32,093 bases of DNA from Caryophanales bacterium UBA3375 (lineage in GTDB: Bacteria; Bacillota_I; Bacilli_A; UBA3375), in NCBI GenBank assembly GCA_002359095.1, contig DEQD01000043.1, positions 1-32,093 of the forward strand, read 5' to 3'. The translations under genes and the position numbers were made by a program. The notes under the pieces were generated by a model that saw only the letters and a program-made list of their open reading frames with translations, had not been told where the DNA came from and did no database searches. Positions 14,585-23,011 of the stretch are shown here, piece after piece. Numbering within the stretch: position 1 is the stretch's first letter; each line of letters begins with the position of its first letter.

Positions 14585-16002
14585 AATACTTCCTTATTAT
14601 TAATTGTAATACTATTTAGTGGATATAATACTACTTGAGAATCTAAATTAATATTTAAATTATACTCTAAATCAAATAAACGTGAAGTCATTACATACTC
14701 ACCACCGTTTACAAAGATTTCTAATGATGAATTATCTACATATATTCTCAAACTATCTAAATTTTCTACTTCAAGATAACGTTTATCTCTACCATCACCT
14801 TTAGTACCTAAATCTAATGTAATTAGATTATTTTCAATAATTAATTTTACCTCGTTAGTAAAGTTAATCACACCATTACCATTAATGTTGTTAATTAATA
14901 ATTCATAACTAGCTTTCTTATAATTATGATAATCAACATTTTCTTTTCTTAAATTTTCTAATTCTTTAACAGGTACTTGGTATAACTTATCATTTTTATA
15001 CTCTAATTTACGAGGAATTGTTAAACAGTGTTGCCACTCTAATGTGTTTTCTAAGTTGTGGTAATCAGCTTCTGGAATACCTAACCAACCAATTAAGATA
15101 TTATCTCCCTCTTCATTAATAAAAGTTTGTGGAGCATAAAAATCAAATCCATAATCTAGTTCATGGAAGTCTTTAATATCGTAATTATGATTATTAAAAT
15201 CATAATTAATATCAAAGTAACCACAACTATGAACATTTTGATAATGATATCCTTGAGTTTGGATTCCTTGTGGACAACAAATAATTATTTGATGTCCATC
15301 AACTGTTACAAAGTCAGGACATTCCCACATATATCCAAATGTTTCATCAGTTGTAATACGATTAACTAGTTGCCAATCATCATTACCATTATCAACATAT
15401 AATAACGCCATTCCTTTAGAATTAACATCACGTGCTCCTAAAATCATATATCTTTTATCATTTACATTAAAGATTTTAGGATCACGTACATGACAAGACA
15501 TATCAGAAGGATAATCATTATTATCCATAATTAATTGTTTATGTGTAGTATCAAAACTATCATTACTTACTATTTTAATAACATTTTGTTCTCTACCTTC
15601 ATTAATATAATCATAGTCTTTATCCATTTTTTTAACATTACCTGTATAATAGAATTCTACTTTTCCATTATTAAGATATGCACTACCTGAATAAGCACCG
15701 TGTAAATCTCTAACATAATCATTTAAGATAAAAGGTTCATGCCAATCATAATTAATATAATCTTTAGTGCTTACATGTCCCCACATTTTGTAGTATTTAC
15801 CATTAACATCAAATGGTGCATACTGGAAATAAATGTGTTTTACACCATTTATTTCATGCAATCCATTTGGATCATTAAGCCATCCTACATCTGGCATAAT
15901 GTGAAAAGATTGACGATACTTATCGTCAACCATTTTATTTAATGTTTTCTTTTCACGTTTATATGTTTTTAAATCAATTCCTTGATATCTCATATCTAAC
16001 AT
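14581..16002 (-). CDS. scrB: Sucrose-6-phosphate hydrolase (GH32)
   Basis: A 473-residue glycoside hydrolase family 32 enzyme that splits sucrose-6-phosphate into glucose-6-phosphate and fructose. The nucleophile Asp44 lies in WLNDPNG (41-47), the transition-state-stabilising Asp in HVRDP (about residue 172), and the acid/base Glu in MWECPDF (about 227). A C-terminal beta-sandwich follows (DSLRIYVDNSSLEIFVNGGE, the usual SSVEIFVN-type motif). There is no signal peptide, as expected for a cytoplasmic enzyme acting on PTS product. It begins 1 base after the scrA stop; GGAG in the scrA end is the ribosome binding site. Confidence 0.96.
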   Translation of the reverse strand: MLDMRYQGIDLKTYKREKKTLNKMVDDKYRQSFHIMPDVGWLNDPNGLHEINGVKHIYFQYAPFDVNGKYYKMWGHVSTKDYINYDWHEPFILNDYVRDLHGAYSGSAYLNNGKVEFYYTGNVKKMDKDYDYINEGREQNVIKIVSNDSFDTTHKQLIMDNNDYPSDMSCHVRDPKIFNVNDKRYMILGARDVNSKGMALLYVDNGNDDWQLVNRITTDETFGYMWECPDFVTVDGHQIIICCPQGIQTQGYHYQNVHSCGYFDINYDFNNHNYDIKDFHELDYGFDFYAPQTFINEEGDNILIGWLGIPEADYHNLENTLEWQHCLTIPRKLEYKNDKLYQVPVKELENLRKENVDYHNYKKASYELLINNINGNGVINFTNEVKLIIENNLITLDLGTKGDGRDKRYLEVENLDSLRIYVDNSSLEIFVNGGEYVMTSRLFDLEYNLNINLDSQVVLYPLNSITINNKEVL

Positions 16003-16003
16003 A

Positions 16004-17437
16004 TTAGTTTACTCCATCATCTGATTTCATTACTTTTGATAATACAATAGTTGCTACAACTGAACTTACCATTGCTAAGATTAAACCAATTGCAAAGTTA
16101 CCCCATTGAGCTGGTAATACTGATAAGAATCCAGGAATTCCTGCAGCACCCATTGCTTGAGCTAAAATTGAATGGAATGCACACCAAGCACTACCAACAC
16201 CGGCACCAATTAAAGCTCCAAAGAAAGGATATTTTAATCTTAAGTTAACCCCAAACATCGCTGGTTCAGTAATTCCTAATAAAGCTGATGCTCCTGAAGG
16301 TAAACATAAAGATTTAAGTTTTTTATTTTTAGTTAACATAAATGTAGCTAGTACTGCAGCACCTTGTGCTACATTGTTCATACTAGCAGTAATAAAGATG
16401 AATGAACCACCTGTTGTTGCAACATCAGCAATTAATTGTGTTTCTATTGGAATAAAACTATGGTGCATACCAGTAATTGCAATTGGTGCATAAATAACAC
16501 CAAAGATAAATCCACCAAATGCTCCTAATGTGTTATATAACCATTGGATACCATCAGCTAACATAAATCCTGCTTCTCTTAATACTGGTCCAATGAAAGC
16601 GTATGTTACAAATGATGTAAATAAAATTGAAATAAGTGGTGTAGTTAAGTTATCTAACCATGTTGGTGTTATTTTATGTAATCCTTTTTCAATATTAGCT
16701 AAAATAAATGAACTAACTAAAATTGGTAATACAGTACCTTGATATCCAATTTTTTCAATACTCATCCCAAAGATGTTCCATACTTCTGGAGTTTCTTTCC
16801 CAATGTCATAAGCATTCATAACATCTGGATGAACCATTACCATACCTAGAGCAGCCCCTAAATATGGATTTCCACCAAATTTTTTAGTTGCACTAAATCC
16901 AATTAATATTGGCAAGAATGTAAAGGAAGCACTTGAGAATGTATTAATCATCTCTGCTAAACCTTTTACTTGAGGGTTTAAATCAATAATACTTAAAGGT
17001 GCTGCTTCAGTACCAAAGAAATTTCCTTTTAAAATATTATTAAGTCCCATTAATAAACCACAAGCAACGATAGCTGGAATAATAGGAACGAAAATATCAC
17101 TTAATGTTTTAATAAATAAATTAATGTAATACATTAAGTTCTTTTTCCCTTGTGTTTTAGGTTCTGGTTTTACTTCTTCATTTGTATTTAACCCTAAATC
17201 ACTTTGAATAGAATTACATACACGATTTACTAATCCAGAACCTAAAATAATTTGAAATTGACCATTAGCGTTAAAAACACCTTTAACATCTGCTAATTCT
17301 TCAATCTCTTTATTTTTAACTAGACTATCATCTTTTAATACTATACGTAATCTAGTTGCACAGTGAGCAATTGATACAATATTATCTTTCCCACCAATTA
17401 ACTCAACAATTTTTTCACCTAATTGTTTATCACTCAT
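16004..17437 (-). CDS. scrA: Sucrose-specific PTS enzyme IIBC
   Basis: Imports sucrose while phosphorylating it to sucrose-6-phosphate. The N-terminal IIB domain (about 1-85) has the phosphorylated Cys26 in HCATRLR. A IIC membrane domain with about ten hydrophobic segments follows from about residue 105, including LGITEPAMFGVNLRLKYPFFGALIGAG, the conserved substrate-site region of the Glc/sucrose superfamily. At 477 residues it lacks a IIA domain, so phosphate must come from another IIA such as a glucose-type protein. GGAGG precedes the ATG. Sucrose rather than trehalose specificity is inferred from scrB and scrK behind it. Confidence 0.94.
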   Translation of the reverse strand: MSDKQLGEKIVELIGGKDNIVSIAHCATRLRIVLKDDSLVKNKEIEELADVKGVFNANGQFQIILGSGLVNRVCNSIQSDLGLNTNEEVKPEPKTQGKKNLMYYINLFIKTLSDIFVPIIPAIVACGLLMGLNNILKGNFFGTEAAPLSIIDLNPQVKGLAEMINTFSSASFTFLPILIGFSATKKFGGNPYLGAALGMVMVHPDVMNAYDIGKETPEVWNIFGMSIEKIGYQGTVLPILVSSFILANIEKGLHKITPTWLDNLTTPLISILFTSFVTYAFIGPVLREAGFMLADGIQWLYNTLGAFGGFIFGVIYAPIAITGMHHSFIPIETQLIADVATTGGSFIFITASMNNVAQGAAVLATFMLTKNKKLKSLCLPSGASALLGITEPAMFGVNLRLKYPFFGALIGAGVGSAWCAFHSILAQAMGAAGIPGFLSVLPAQWGNFAIGLILAMVSSVVATIVLSKVMKSDDGVN

Positions 17438-17497
17438 ATATTATATTCCTCCATTTTTTATGAATATATATTTTTAATTCTAAAAATTACCTACTCT

Positions 17498-17506
17498 ATT
17501 TTATCA
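17498..17506 (-). promoter_or_regulatory. Possible extended -10 of the sucrose operon
   Basis: On the minus strand, TGATAAAAT, with no clear -35. The predicted leader is about 53 bases. ATTTTTA-GAAT-TAAAAAT, a short dyad, lies just inside the transcript and could bind a repressor. I see no antiterminator (RAT) hairpin. Confidence 0.35.
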
Positions 17507-17571
17507 CAATCTAAAATTATTAAATGTTTTATCTAGAAAAATTAAAATTAATTAGTATTAGTATATTTACT

Positions 17572-17602
17572 CTATTATTAATAATAGTATTTATGGTATA
17601 AT
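17572..17602 (+). promoter_or_regulatory. Promoter of thrS with an adjoining palindrome
   Basis: TGGTATAAT (17594-17602) is an extended -10. CTATTATTAATAATAG (17572-17587) is a perfect 16-base palindrome at the -35 position; it may be an operator or chance in AT-rich DNA. Only about 12 bases separate the expected start from the ATG, so there is no room for a T-box. Confidence 0.5.
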
Positions 17603-17621
17603 ACAATAGACAAGGAGAATT

Positions 17622-19568
17622 ATGATTAAAATAACATTTCCAGATCAAAGTGTAAGAGAATTCGATAACGGAGTTAGTTTATATGAAATAGCAAGTACTA
17701 TTTCTTCTTCACTTGCTAAAAAATGTATTGCTGGTATTGTCAATGATAAGGAACAGGATTTGCACGATCCAATTAATGAAGATAGTAACATTATTTTAAT
17801 TACTACTGATGATTTAGATAATGGTTTTCATATTCTAAATCACTCTACTGCTCATGTAATGGCACAAGCAATTCAAAGATTATTTCCAAATGCAAAATTT
17901 ACAATTGGACCTAGTACAGAAGAAGGTTTTTATTACGATATTGATGCAGATAATGAAATTAAAGAAGAAGATTTAATTAAAATTGAAAAAGAAATGCAAA
18001 AAATTGCAGCTAATGCTCTAGACTTTACTCATAAAGAAGTTAGTTATGAAGAAGCTAAAGAGTTGTTTAAAGACAATCCGTATAAATTATACTTAATAGA
18101 TAAAATTCATAATAATGGAGAAGTTATTACTATTTATCAACAAGGAGACTTCATCGACCTATGTCGTGGAATCCATGTTGATAATACTAAACGTATTAAA
18201 CACTTTAAATTACTTAGTATTGCTGGAGCTTACTGGTTAGGTGATAGCAATAATAAAATGCTTCAACGTATTTATGGTACTAGTTGGTTTACTAAAGAAC
18301 AATTAGATAACCACCTGCAAATATTAGAAGATCGTAAAAATAGAGATCACCGTAAATTAGGTAAAGAATTAGGTATCTTTACTTTCACCCAAGAAACTGG
18401 TGCTGGTTTACCATTATGGTTACCTAATGGTGCTACTATCCGTTATGAATTAGAAAAATTCATTAAAGAAGAAGAATTACGTCGTGGATATCACCACGTA
18501 TATACTCCAGTTCTTGGTACTAAACAATTATATGAAACTTCAGGACACTGGGATCATTATAAAGATGATATGTTTGCTCCAATTGAAATGGATAATGAAA
18601 CATTCGTTCTTCGTCCAATGTGTTGTCCACATCATGCGATGATTTATAAAAACACACCAAAAAGTTATCGTGACTTACCATACCGTGTTGCTGAACTTGG
18701 TGGAATGCACCGTTATGAAGCTAGTGGTGCTCTAACAGGACTTGAACGTGTACGTAACATGTGTTTAAATGATGCCCACCTATTTGTAAGACCAGATCAA
18801 ATTCGTGAAGAATTTTCTAAAGTTTTAGACTTAGTTAAATATGCAGTAGAAACTTTAAAATTAGATATTAACTACTACCGTTTATCTCTAAGAGATCCTA
18901 ATAATAAAGAAAAATACTTTGATGATGATCAAATGTGGGATATGGCTGAAAACGAATTACGTGCTGCACTAAATGAAGCAGGTATTGATTATGTAGAAGC
19001 ATTAGATGAAGCAGCATTCTATGGGCCTAAATTAGATATTCAAATTAAAACTGCCCTAGGTCATGATGTTACTTTAGCTACCGTGCAATTAGACTTCTTA
19101 TTACCTCAAAAATTTGATTTAACATATATTGATCAAGATCAAAAAGAACAAAGACCAGTTATTATCCACCGTGGTATTATTTCTACGATGGAACGTATGA
19201 CTGCTACATTATTAGAACAATATAAAGGAGCATTTCCAACTTGGTTATCTCCTACTCAAGTAAATGTAATTCCAGTAGCTGCTAAGATTTATGATAACTA
19301 CAAAGATCAAATCAATTACTGTGATAAAATCTTTGAAGAATTAAATAATGAAAGCGTTCGTATCACAATCGATGATCGTGATGAAAAACTTAATAAAAAA
19401 ATTCGTGAAGCTCAAGTGAGTAAAATCCCTTATACTTTAGTTATTGGTGATAACGAAGTTAAAGATAATACAGTAACAATTAGACGTTACTCAAGTGAAG
19501 ATACACAAACTATGAGTTTTGATGAGTTTAAAACAATGTTACTTGATGAAATCAAGAACCGTAAATAA
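17622..19568 (+). CDS. thrS: Threonyl-tRNA synthetase
   Basis: A full-length, 648-residue class II synthetase. An N-terminal TGS domain (1-62) is followed by the editing domain with HSTAH (His74, His78) and the CRGIH partner motif. The catalytic core has LRPMCCPHH with the zinc-binding Cys and GMHRYEASGAL, and motif 3 is in VIIHRGIISTMERMTATLLE. The C-terminal anticodon-binding domain covers about the last 100 residues. AAGGAG lies before the ATG at 17622. Transcribed alone. Firmicute thrS genes are often T-box controlled, but here the leader is far too short, so regulation must differ. Confidence 0.98.
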   Translation: MIKITFPDQSVREFDNGVSLYEIASTISSSLAKKCIAGIVNDKEQDLHDPINEDSNIILITTDDLDNGFHILNHSTAHVMAQAIQRLFPNAKFTIGPSTEEGFYYDIDADNEIKEEDLIKIEKEMQKIAANALDFTHKEVSYEEAKELFKDNPYKLYLIDKIHNNGEVITIYQQGDFIDLCRGIHVDNTKRIKHFKLLSIAGAYWLGDSNNKMLQRIYGTSWFTKEQLDNHLQILEDRKNRDHRKLGKELGIFTFTQETGAGLPLWLPNGATIRYELEKFIKEEELRRGYHHVYTPVLGTKQLYETSGHWDHYKDDMFAPIEMDNETFVLRPMCCPHHAMIYKNTPKSYRDLPYRVAELGGMHRYEASGALTGLERVRNMCLNDAHLFVRPDQIREEFSKVLDLVKYAVETLKLDINYYRLSLRDPNNKEKYFDDDQMWDMAENELRAALNEAGIDYVEALDEAAFYGPKLDIQIKTALGHDVTLATVQLDFLLPQKFDLTYIDQDQKEQRPVIIHRGIISTMERMTATLLEQYKGAFPTWLSPTQVNVIPVAAKIYDNYKDQINYCDKIFEELNNESVRITIDDRDEKLNKKIREAQVSKIPYTLVIGDNEVKDNTVTIRRYSSEDTQTMSFDEFKTMLLDEIKNRK

Positions 19569-19570
19569 TA

Positions 19571-19598
19571 AAAATCTAGAGATTAATCTCTAGATTTT
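19571..19598. terminator. Bidirectional terminator between thrS and addA
   Basis: A perfect 28-base inverted repeat, AAAATCTAGAGATT joined to AATCTCTAGATTTT, with T-runs on both strands. It lies 2 bases after the thrS stop and 1 base after the addA stop. Confidence 0.9.
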
Positions 19599-19599
19599 T

Positions 19600-22500
19600 T
19601 TATTCTTCAATAATTTCAACTTGTCTAACACTATCTTTTTCTAGACTATATAGATAACATTCTATATTATCTCCTACTTTAGTTTTTAGATAATGATAGT
19701 ATCTATTTAATTGTTGATCATATTTTTCTTTATCATAATCACTTAGTTTATAATCAATAATTTTATAAACACCATTGTAATCTTTAACTAATAAATCGAT
19801 AAAACCATGAATACTACTTTCTTCATCATAAAATTCTACTTCTTGATAATACTCATCTATATTATTAAATATATCTTGTTGTTTCATATTATCAATATAT
19901 GATTGTATTAGTTCATCTTCTACTTTTACATTATCTAAATCTTTATAATCAATTAATGATAATACATTATGAACATAATCTCCTCGATTAATATTTTTAA
20001 TACCTTCTTCATCTAAAATATATACATCACTTCTACTAGCACGTTTAACTTCTTTAACTTCACCTATAACTTCTTTAGTGATTAGTCTAGATTCAGCATT
20101 ATTTACTTCATAATCACTACTATCTTCTACTTTACTAAAGTAAATAGTTTCCATTTCTTTTAATTCGGTTTCTTTAAACTCATAAAATGGTTGATTATAT
20201 ACTAGCGGATATTTATTTAAATACTGTGCTGTAGAATTAAATTTACTTACCTCTCCCTTTTTATCGATTGATCTTTCTAAATAAAAGTTTATTGTTTGTT
20301 CGCTACGAGTTAATGCTACATAAAAGTTACGTATATCTTCATGTTCATTATTTTGAGTTTCTAGAATATTATGAATTTTACTATCTAGTGTTTTATATTC
20401 AACCACTACTTTATAATCATCAACCTCTTCTTCAGTATAAAGATTGGTAGTTAATCCAGTAGTAAGATTAAATTTAAACTTATCTTTTTCACTATTAGGT
20501 CTTGATTGTAAACCGATAACATAAATATGTTTAAACTCTAAACCTTTAGAGTAGTGAATACTACAAGCAGTTATACTATCTTCTTTTTCTGGTGTTTCAA
20601 TTTCAAAGGATAATTGTTCTTTATCAATTAAAGTAGTTATCGCTTCTCTTACTTTTGCTAAATCATAATTATGAGATGCAAATTCATCAATTATGGTATT
20701 GATTTTATCAATAATTTGGATAAAATCAATATCTTTATCTAACATATATATGTTAGATGCAAAGTTAAATTCCCTAAATATTGATTTTAATCCATAATCT
20801 ATTCCAAAATTATTAATATTATTTTTAATATTAATAATTTTATTTCTAACATCTAATACATTTTTATCATTAACTTCTTCATTATATAATACACAACCTT
20901 GTATATTATGATAAATGGTATATAAATTATTATCATTCATATTATAAATAAAACTTCTAAGTAATGCATATAAATGATAATTAACATCTTTATTGTCTAA
21001 AATATTAATTATATTAATAAATACTTGTACTATTGGATTTTCTAAATTACGATCACTTTCTTGAATATTAATTGGAACATCTAAATAACTACATATTCTT
21101 TTTAAATATTTAAACTTATTTTTCTTAGGTGCTAAGATACAAAAATCACTATAACTACAACCTAACTCTTCTTTTTTTGCTTTAATATCTTTCATCATTA
21201 AATAGCTTTGATAATATAGTTTGTCAAATCTATCATCAGGTAATTCCGTTTCATTAATTATCACTGCTGAAACTGGTTCTTTAAAATTAAGTCCACCAAT
21301 TTTACCTGCTTTTAACTCATGACCATCTTGATATTCAACTTGACCACAATTAAGTGTCATTGTATCTCTAAAAATATTATTTATTTCTTTAATTACATTT
21401 TCATCACTACGATAGTTAGTATTAAGATTAATTAATTCACTATCTTCACTATTTGCTCGATTATTAAAATACTCTGGACTACTTCCTCTAAAACCATAAA
21501 TTGATTGCTTAGCATCACCTACAACAAATAAAGTAGCTCCTTTTGATACTAATCTTTCTAAGATTTCATCTTGTTGTTTATTAGTATCTTGGTACTCATC
21601 AACCATAATTTCTTTTATATTTTCTAAGAATTTATCTAAATCACTACGTTTAGATAAATCATTATCATAATCAAGAATTTTAATTACCATTTCCATGATA
21701 TCTTTATAAGTATATTTATTTAATTCTTTTTTAAATTTAGTTAACTCACAATCAACTAAATTGATAAATTTAATTAAGAAATCATATACTTCTTTTAATT
21801 GTTGTTCTTTATCTTTATCTAAACTACAATTAATAATTGCTTCTGCCAAGTCTTTAGTTGATTTTTTAATTTCACCAAATAAATCTAAATTTTCTCCCAT
21901 TAATAACTTAACACTTTTTTTTCTTCCATTTAACTCTTTATGAACTTTTAAATATTTATTAGCTAATTCTAGATAATTATTTTCTTGTAATAAACCTTGA
22001 AGTAACCCATATTCTTCAACTGTGGTATCAACACTATAATTAATTAGATTTTGGATTTTATTAATTAACAATTGACAAGCAATTTCTTCAACTCCTTTAT
22101 TATCATAAAATACATCTTCTACTTTAATTTTATCACTTACTGTTTTATGAAGTGATGCTATTGCATCAACAAACTGGTCTTTGTCTCCATGAAAGTATAC
22201 ACTAATAAAATCCATTAATCTATCTTGCTTAGGATAATTATTAATTAAATTATCAATAATACGATATCTTTCATAATTTAGTACATTATCACTAATAATA
22301 CTAATATTATTATCAACTCCAATTAAATAACCAAAATTAGAAACGAAATCTAAAAAGAATCCATCAAATGTTGTAACATTTGTATTCTCAATTTCGTTTC
22401 TTTTTTCTGGTAATTGTTTAATTAATCGTTCTTTCATTTCTTTAGCACTAGCTCTAGTAAAAGTAATAACGATTAATTGGTCTAGATTAATTCCTTCTTT

Positions 22501-22620
22501 AATTAATCTTAATATTCTTTGGGTAAGTACTGCAGTTTTACCACTACCAGCACCAGCGGATACTACTATTTGTTTACTAGTACTATTAACTGCTTGTTCT
22601 TGTTGCGGGTTTAGATTCAT
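19600..22620 (-). CDS. addA: AddA-like helicase-nuclease
   Basis: A 1006-residue UvrD/Rep-superfamily helicase for double-strand break processing. Walker A AGAGSGKT is at 22-29, Walker B DEYQDT at about 340-345, then VGDAKQSIYGFRG, IHYSKGLEF (about 686-694) and ALTRSEQ. A RecB-type nuclease motif lies near the C-terminus: GFIDLL followed by IIDYKLSDYDKEKYDQQL (about 937-970). The helicase-plus-nuclease layout identifies AddA; it is shorter than Bacillus AddA (about 1230). Its usual partner AddB is not next to it, since upstream is a HIT gene and downstream is the terminator. The ATG is 2 bases after the HIT stop, with AAAGGAT as ribosome binding site. Confidence 0.92.
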   Translation of the reverse strand: MNLNPQQEQAVNSTSKQIVVSAGAGSGKTAVLTQRILRLIKEGINLDQLIVITFTRASAKEMKERLIKQLPEKRNEIENTNVTTFDGFFLDFVSNFGYLIGVDNNISIISDNVLNYERYRIIDNLINNYPKQDRLMDFISVYFHGDKDQFVDAIASLHKTVSDKIKVEDVFYDNKGVEEIACQLLINKIQNLINYSVDTTVEEYGLLQGLLQENNYLELANKYLKVHKELNGRKKSVKLLMGENLDLFGEIKKSTKDLAEAIINCSLDKDKEQQLKEVYDFLIKFINLVDCELTKFKKELNKYTYKDIMEMVIKILDYDNDLSKRSDLDKFLENIKEIMVDEYQDTNKQQDEILERLVSKGATLFVVGDAKQSIYGFRGSSPEYFNNRANSEDSELINLNTNYRSDENVIKEINNIFRDTMTLNCGQVEYQDGHELKAGKIGGLNFKEPVSAVIINETELPDDRFDKLYYQSYLMMKDIKAKKEELGCSYSDFCILAPKKNKFKYLKRICSYLDVPINIQESDRNLENPIVQVFINIINILDNKDVNYHLYALLRSFIYNMNDNNLYTIYHNIQGCVLYNEEVNDKNVLDVRNKIINIKNNINNFGIDYGLKSIFREFNFASNIYMLDKDIDFIQIIDKINTIIDEFASHNYDLAKVREAITTLIDKEQLSFEIETPEKEDSITACSIHYSKGLEFKHIYVIGLQSRPNSEKDKFKFNLTTGLTTNLYTEEEVDDYKVVVEYKTLDSKIHNILETQNNEHEDIRNFYVALTRSEQTINFYLERSIDKKGEVSKFNSTAQYLNKYPLVYNQPFYEFKETELKEMETIYFSKVEDSSDYEVNNAESRLITKEVIGEVKEVKRASRSDVYILDEEGIKNINRGDYVHNVLSLIDYKDLDNVKVEDELIQSYIDNMKQQDIFNNIDEYYQEVEFYDEESSIHGFIDLLVKDYNGVYKIIDYKLSDYDKEKYDQQLNRYYHYLKTKVGDNIECYLYSLEKDSVRQVEIIEE

Positions 22621-22622
22621 AT

Positions 22623-23003
22623 TTATCCTTTAATAATATTTAATATTTCTTCTAAACTTTTAGATTGAAGATGATTATTATCTTCATAATAAGGAATAAC
22701 ATGAATATGAACATGATCTACTACTTGATCTGCTATTCTTTCATTGTTATTTACTACTTTAATTCCATCACATTTAAGTTTATCAATTAATAATCTTGCT
22801 GTTTTATTAACTTCTTTAATAATGTTAAAATCAAAGTCATCTTCATAGATTAATCGTTGGTGTTTTTTAGGAACAACTAACGTATGTCCTGGATGTTCAT
22901 CTTTTGGAAACTTATCTAAGAAAACAATAACATCATCGTTTTCATATAAAATATAAGCTTCCTCTTCTTTATTTGCTATATTACAAAATAAACAATTTTC
23001 CAT
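22623..23003 (-). CDS. HIT-family nucleotide-binding protein
   Basis: A 126-residue histidine-triad protein. The catalytic HVHIHVIP motif is at about 97-104 and the nucleotide-binding region PGHTLVVPKKH at about 38-48. Cys4 and Cys7 (CLFC) start a likely zinc site. Such proteins hydrolyse AMP-linked small molecules, but the physiological substrate is uncertain. Its ribosome binding site (AGGAG) overlaps the polC stop, and addA follows after 2 bases, so it is translated as part of that set. Confidence 0.93.
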   Translation of the reverse strand: MENCLFCNIANKEEEAYILYENDDVIVFLDKFPKDEHPGHTLVVPKKHQRLIYEDDFDFNIIKEVNKTARLLIDKLKCDGIKVVNNNERIADQVVDHVHIHVIPYYEDNNHLQSKSLEEILNIIKG

Positions 23004-23011
23004 ATTTTCTC

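Noticed and set aside
17438..17621. A T-box leader expected before thrS.
   Set aside because: The extended -10 at 17594-17602 leaves only about 12 bases before the ATG, and no specifier/antiterminator structure is visible upstream.
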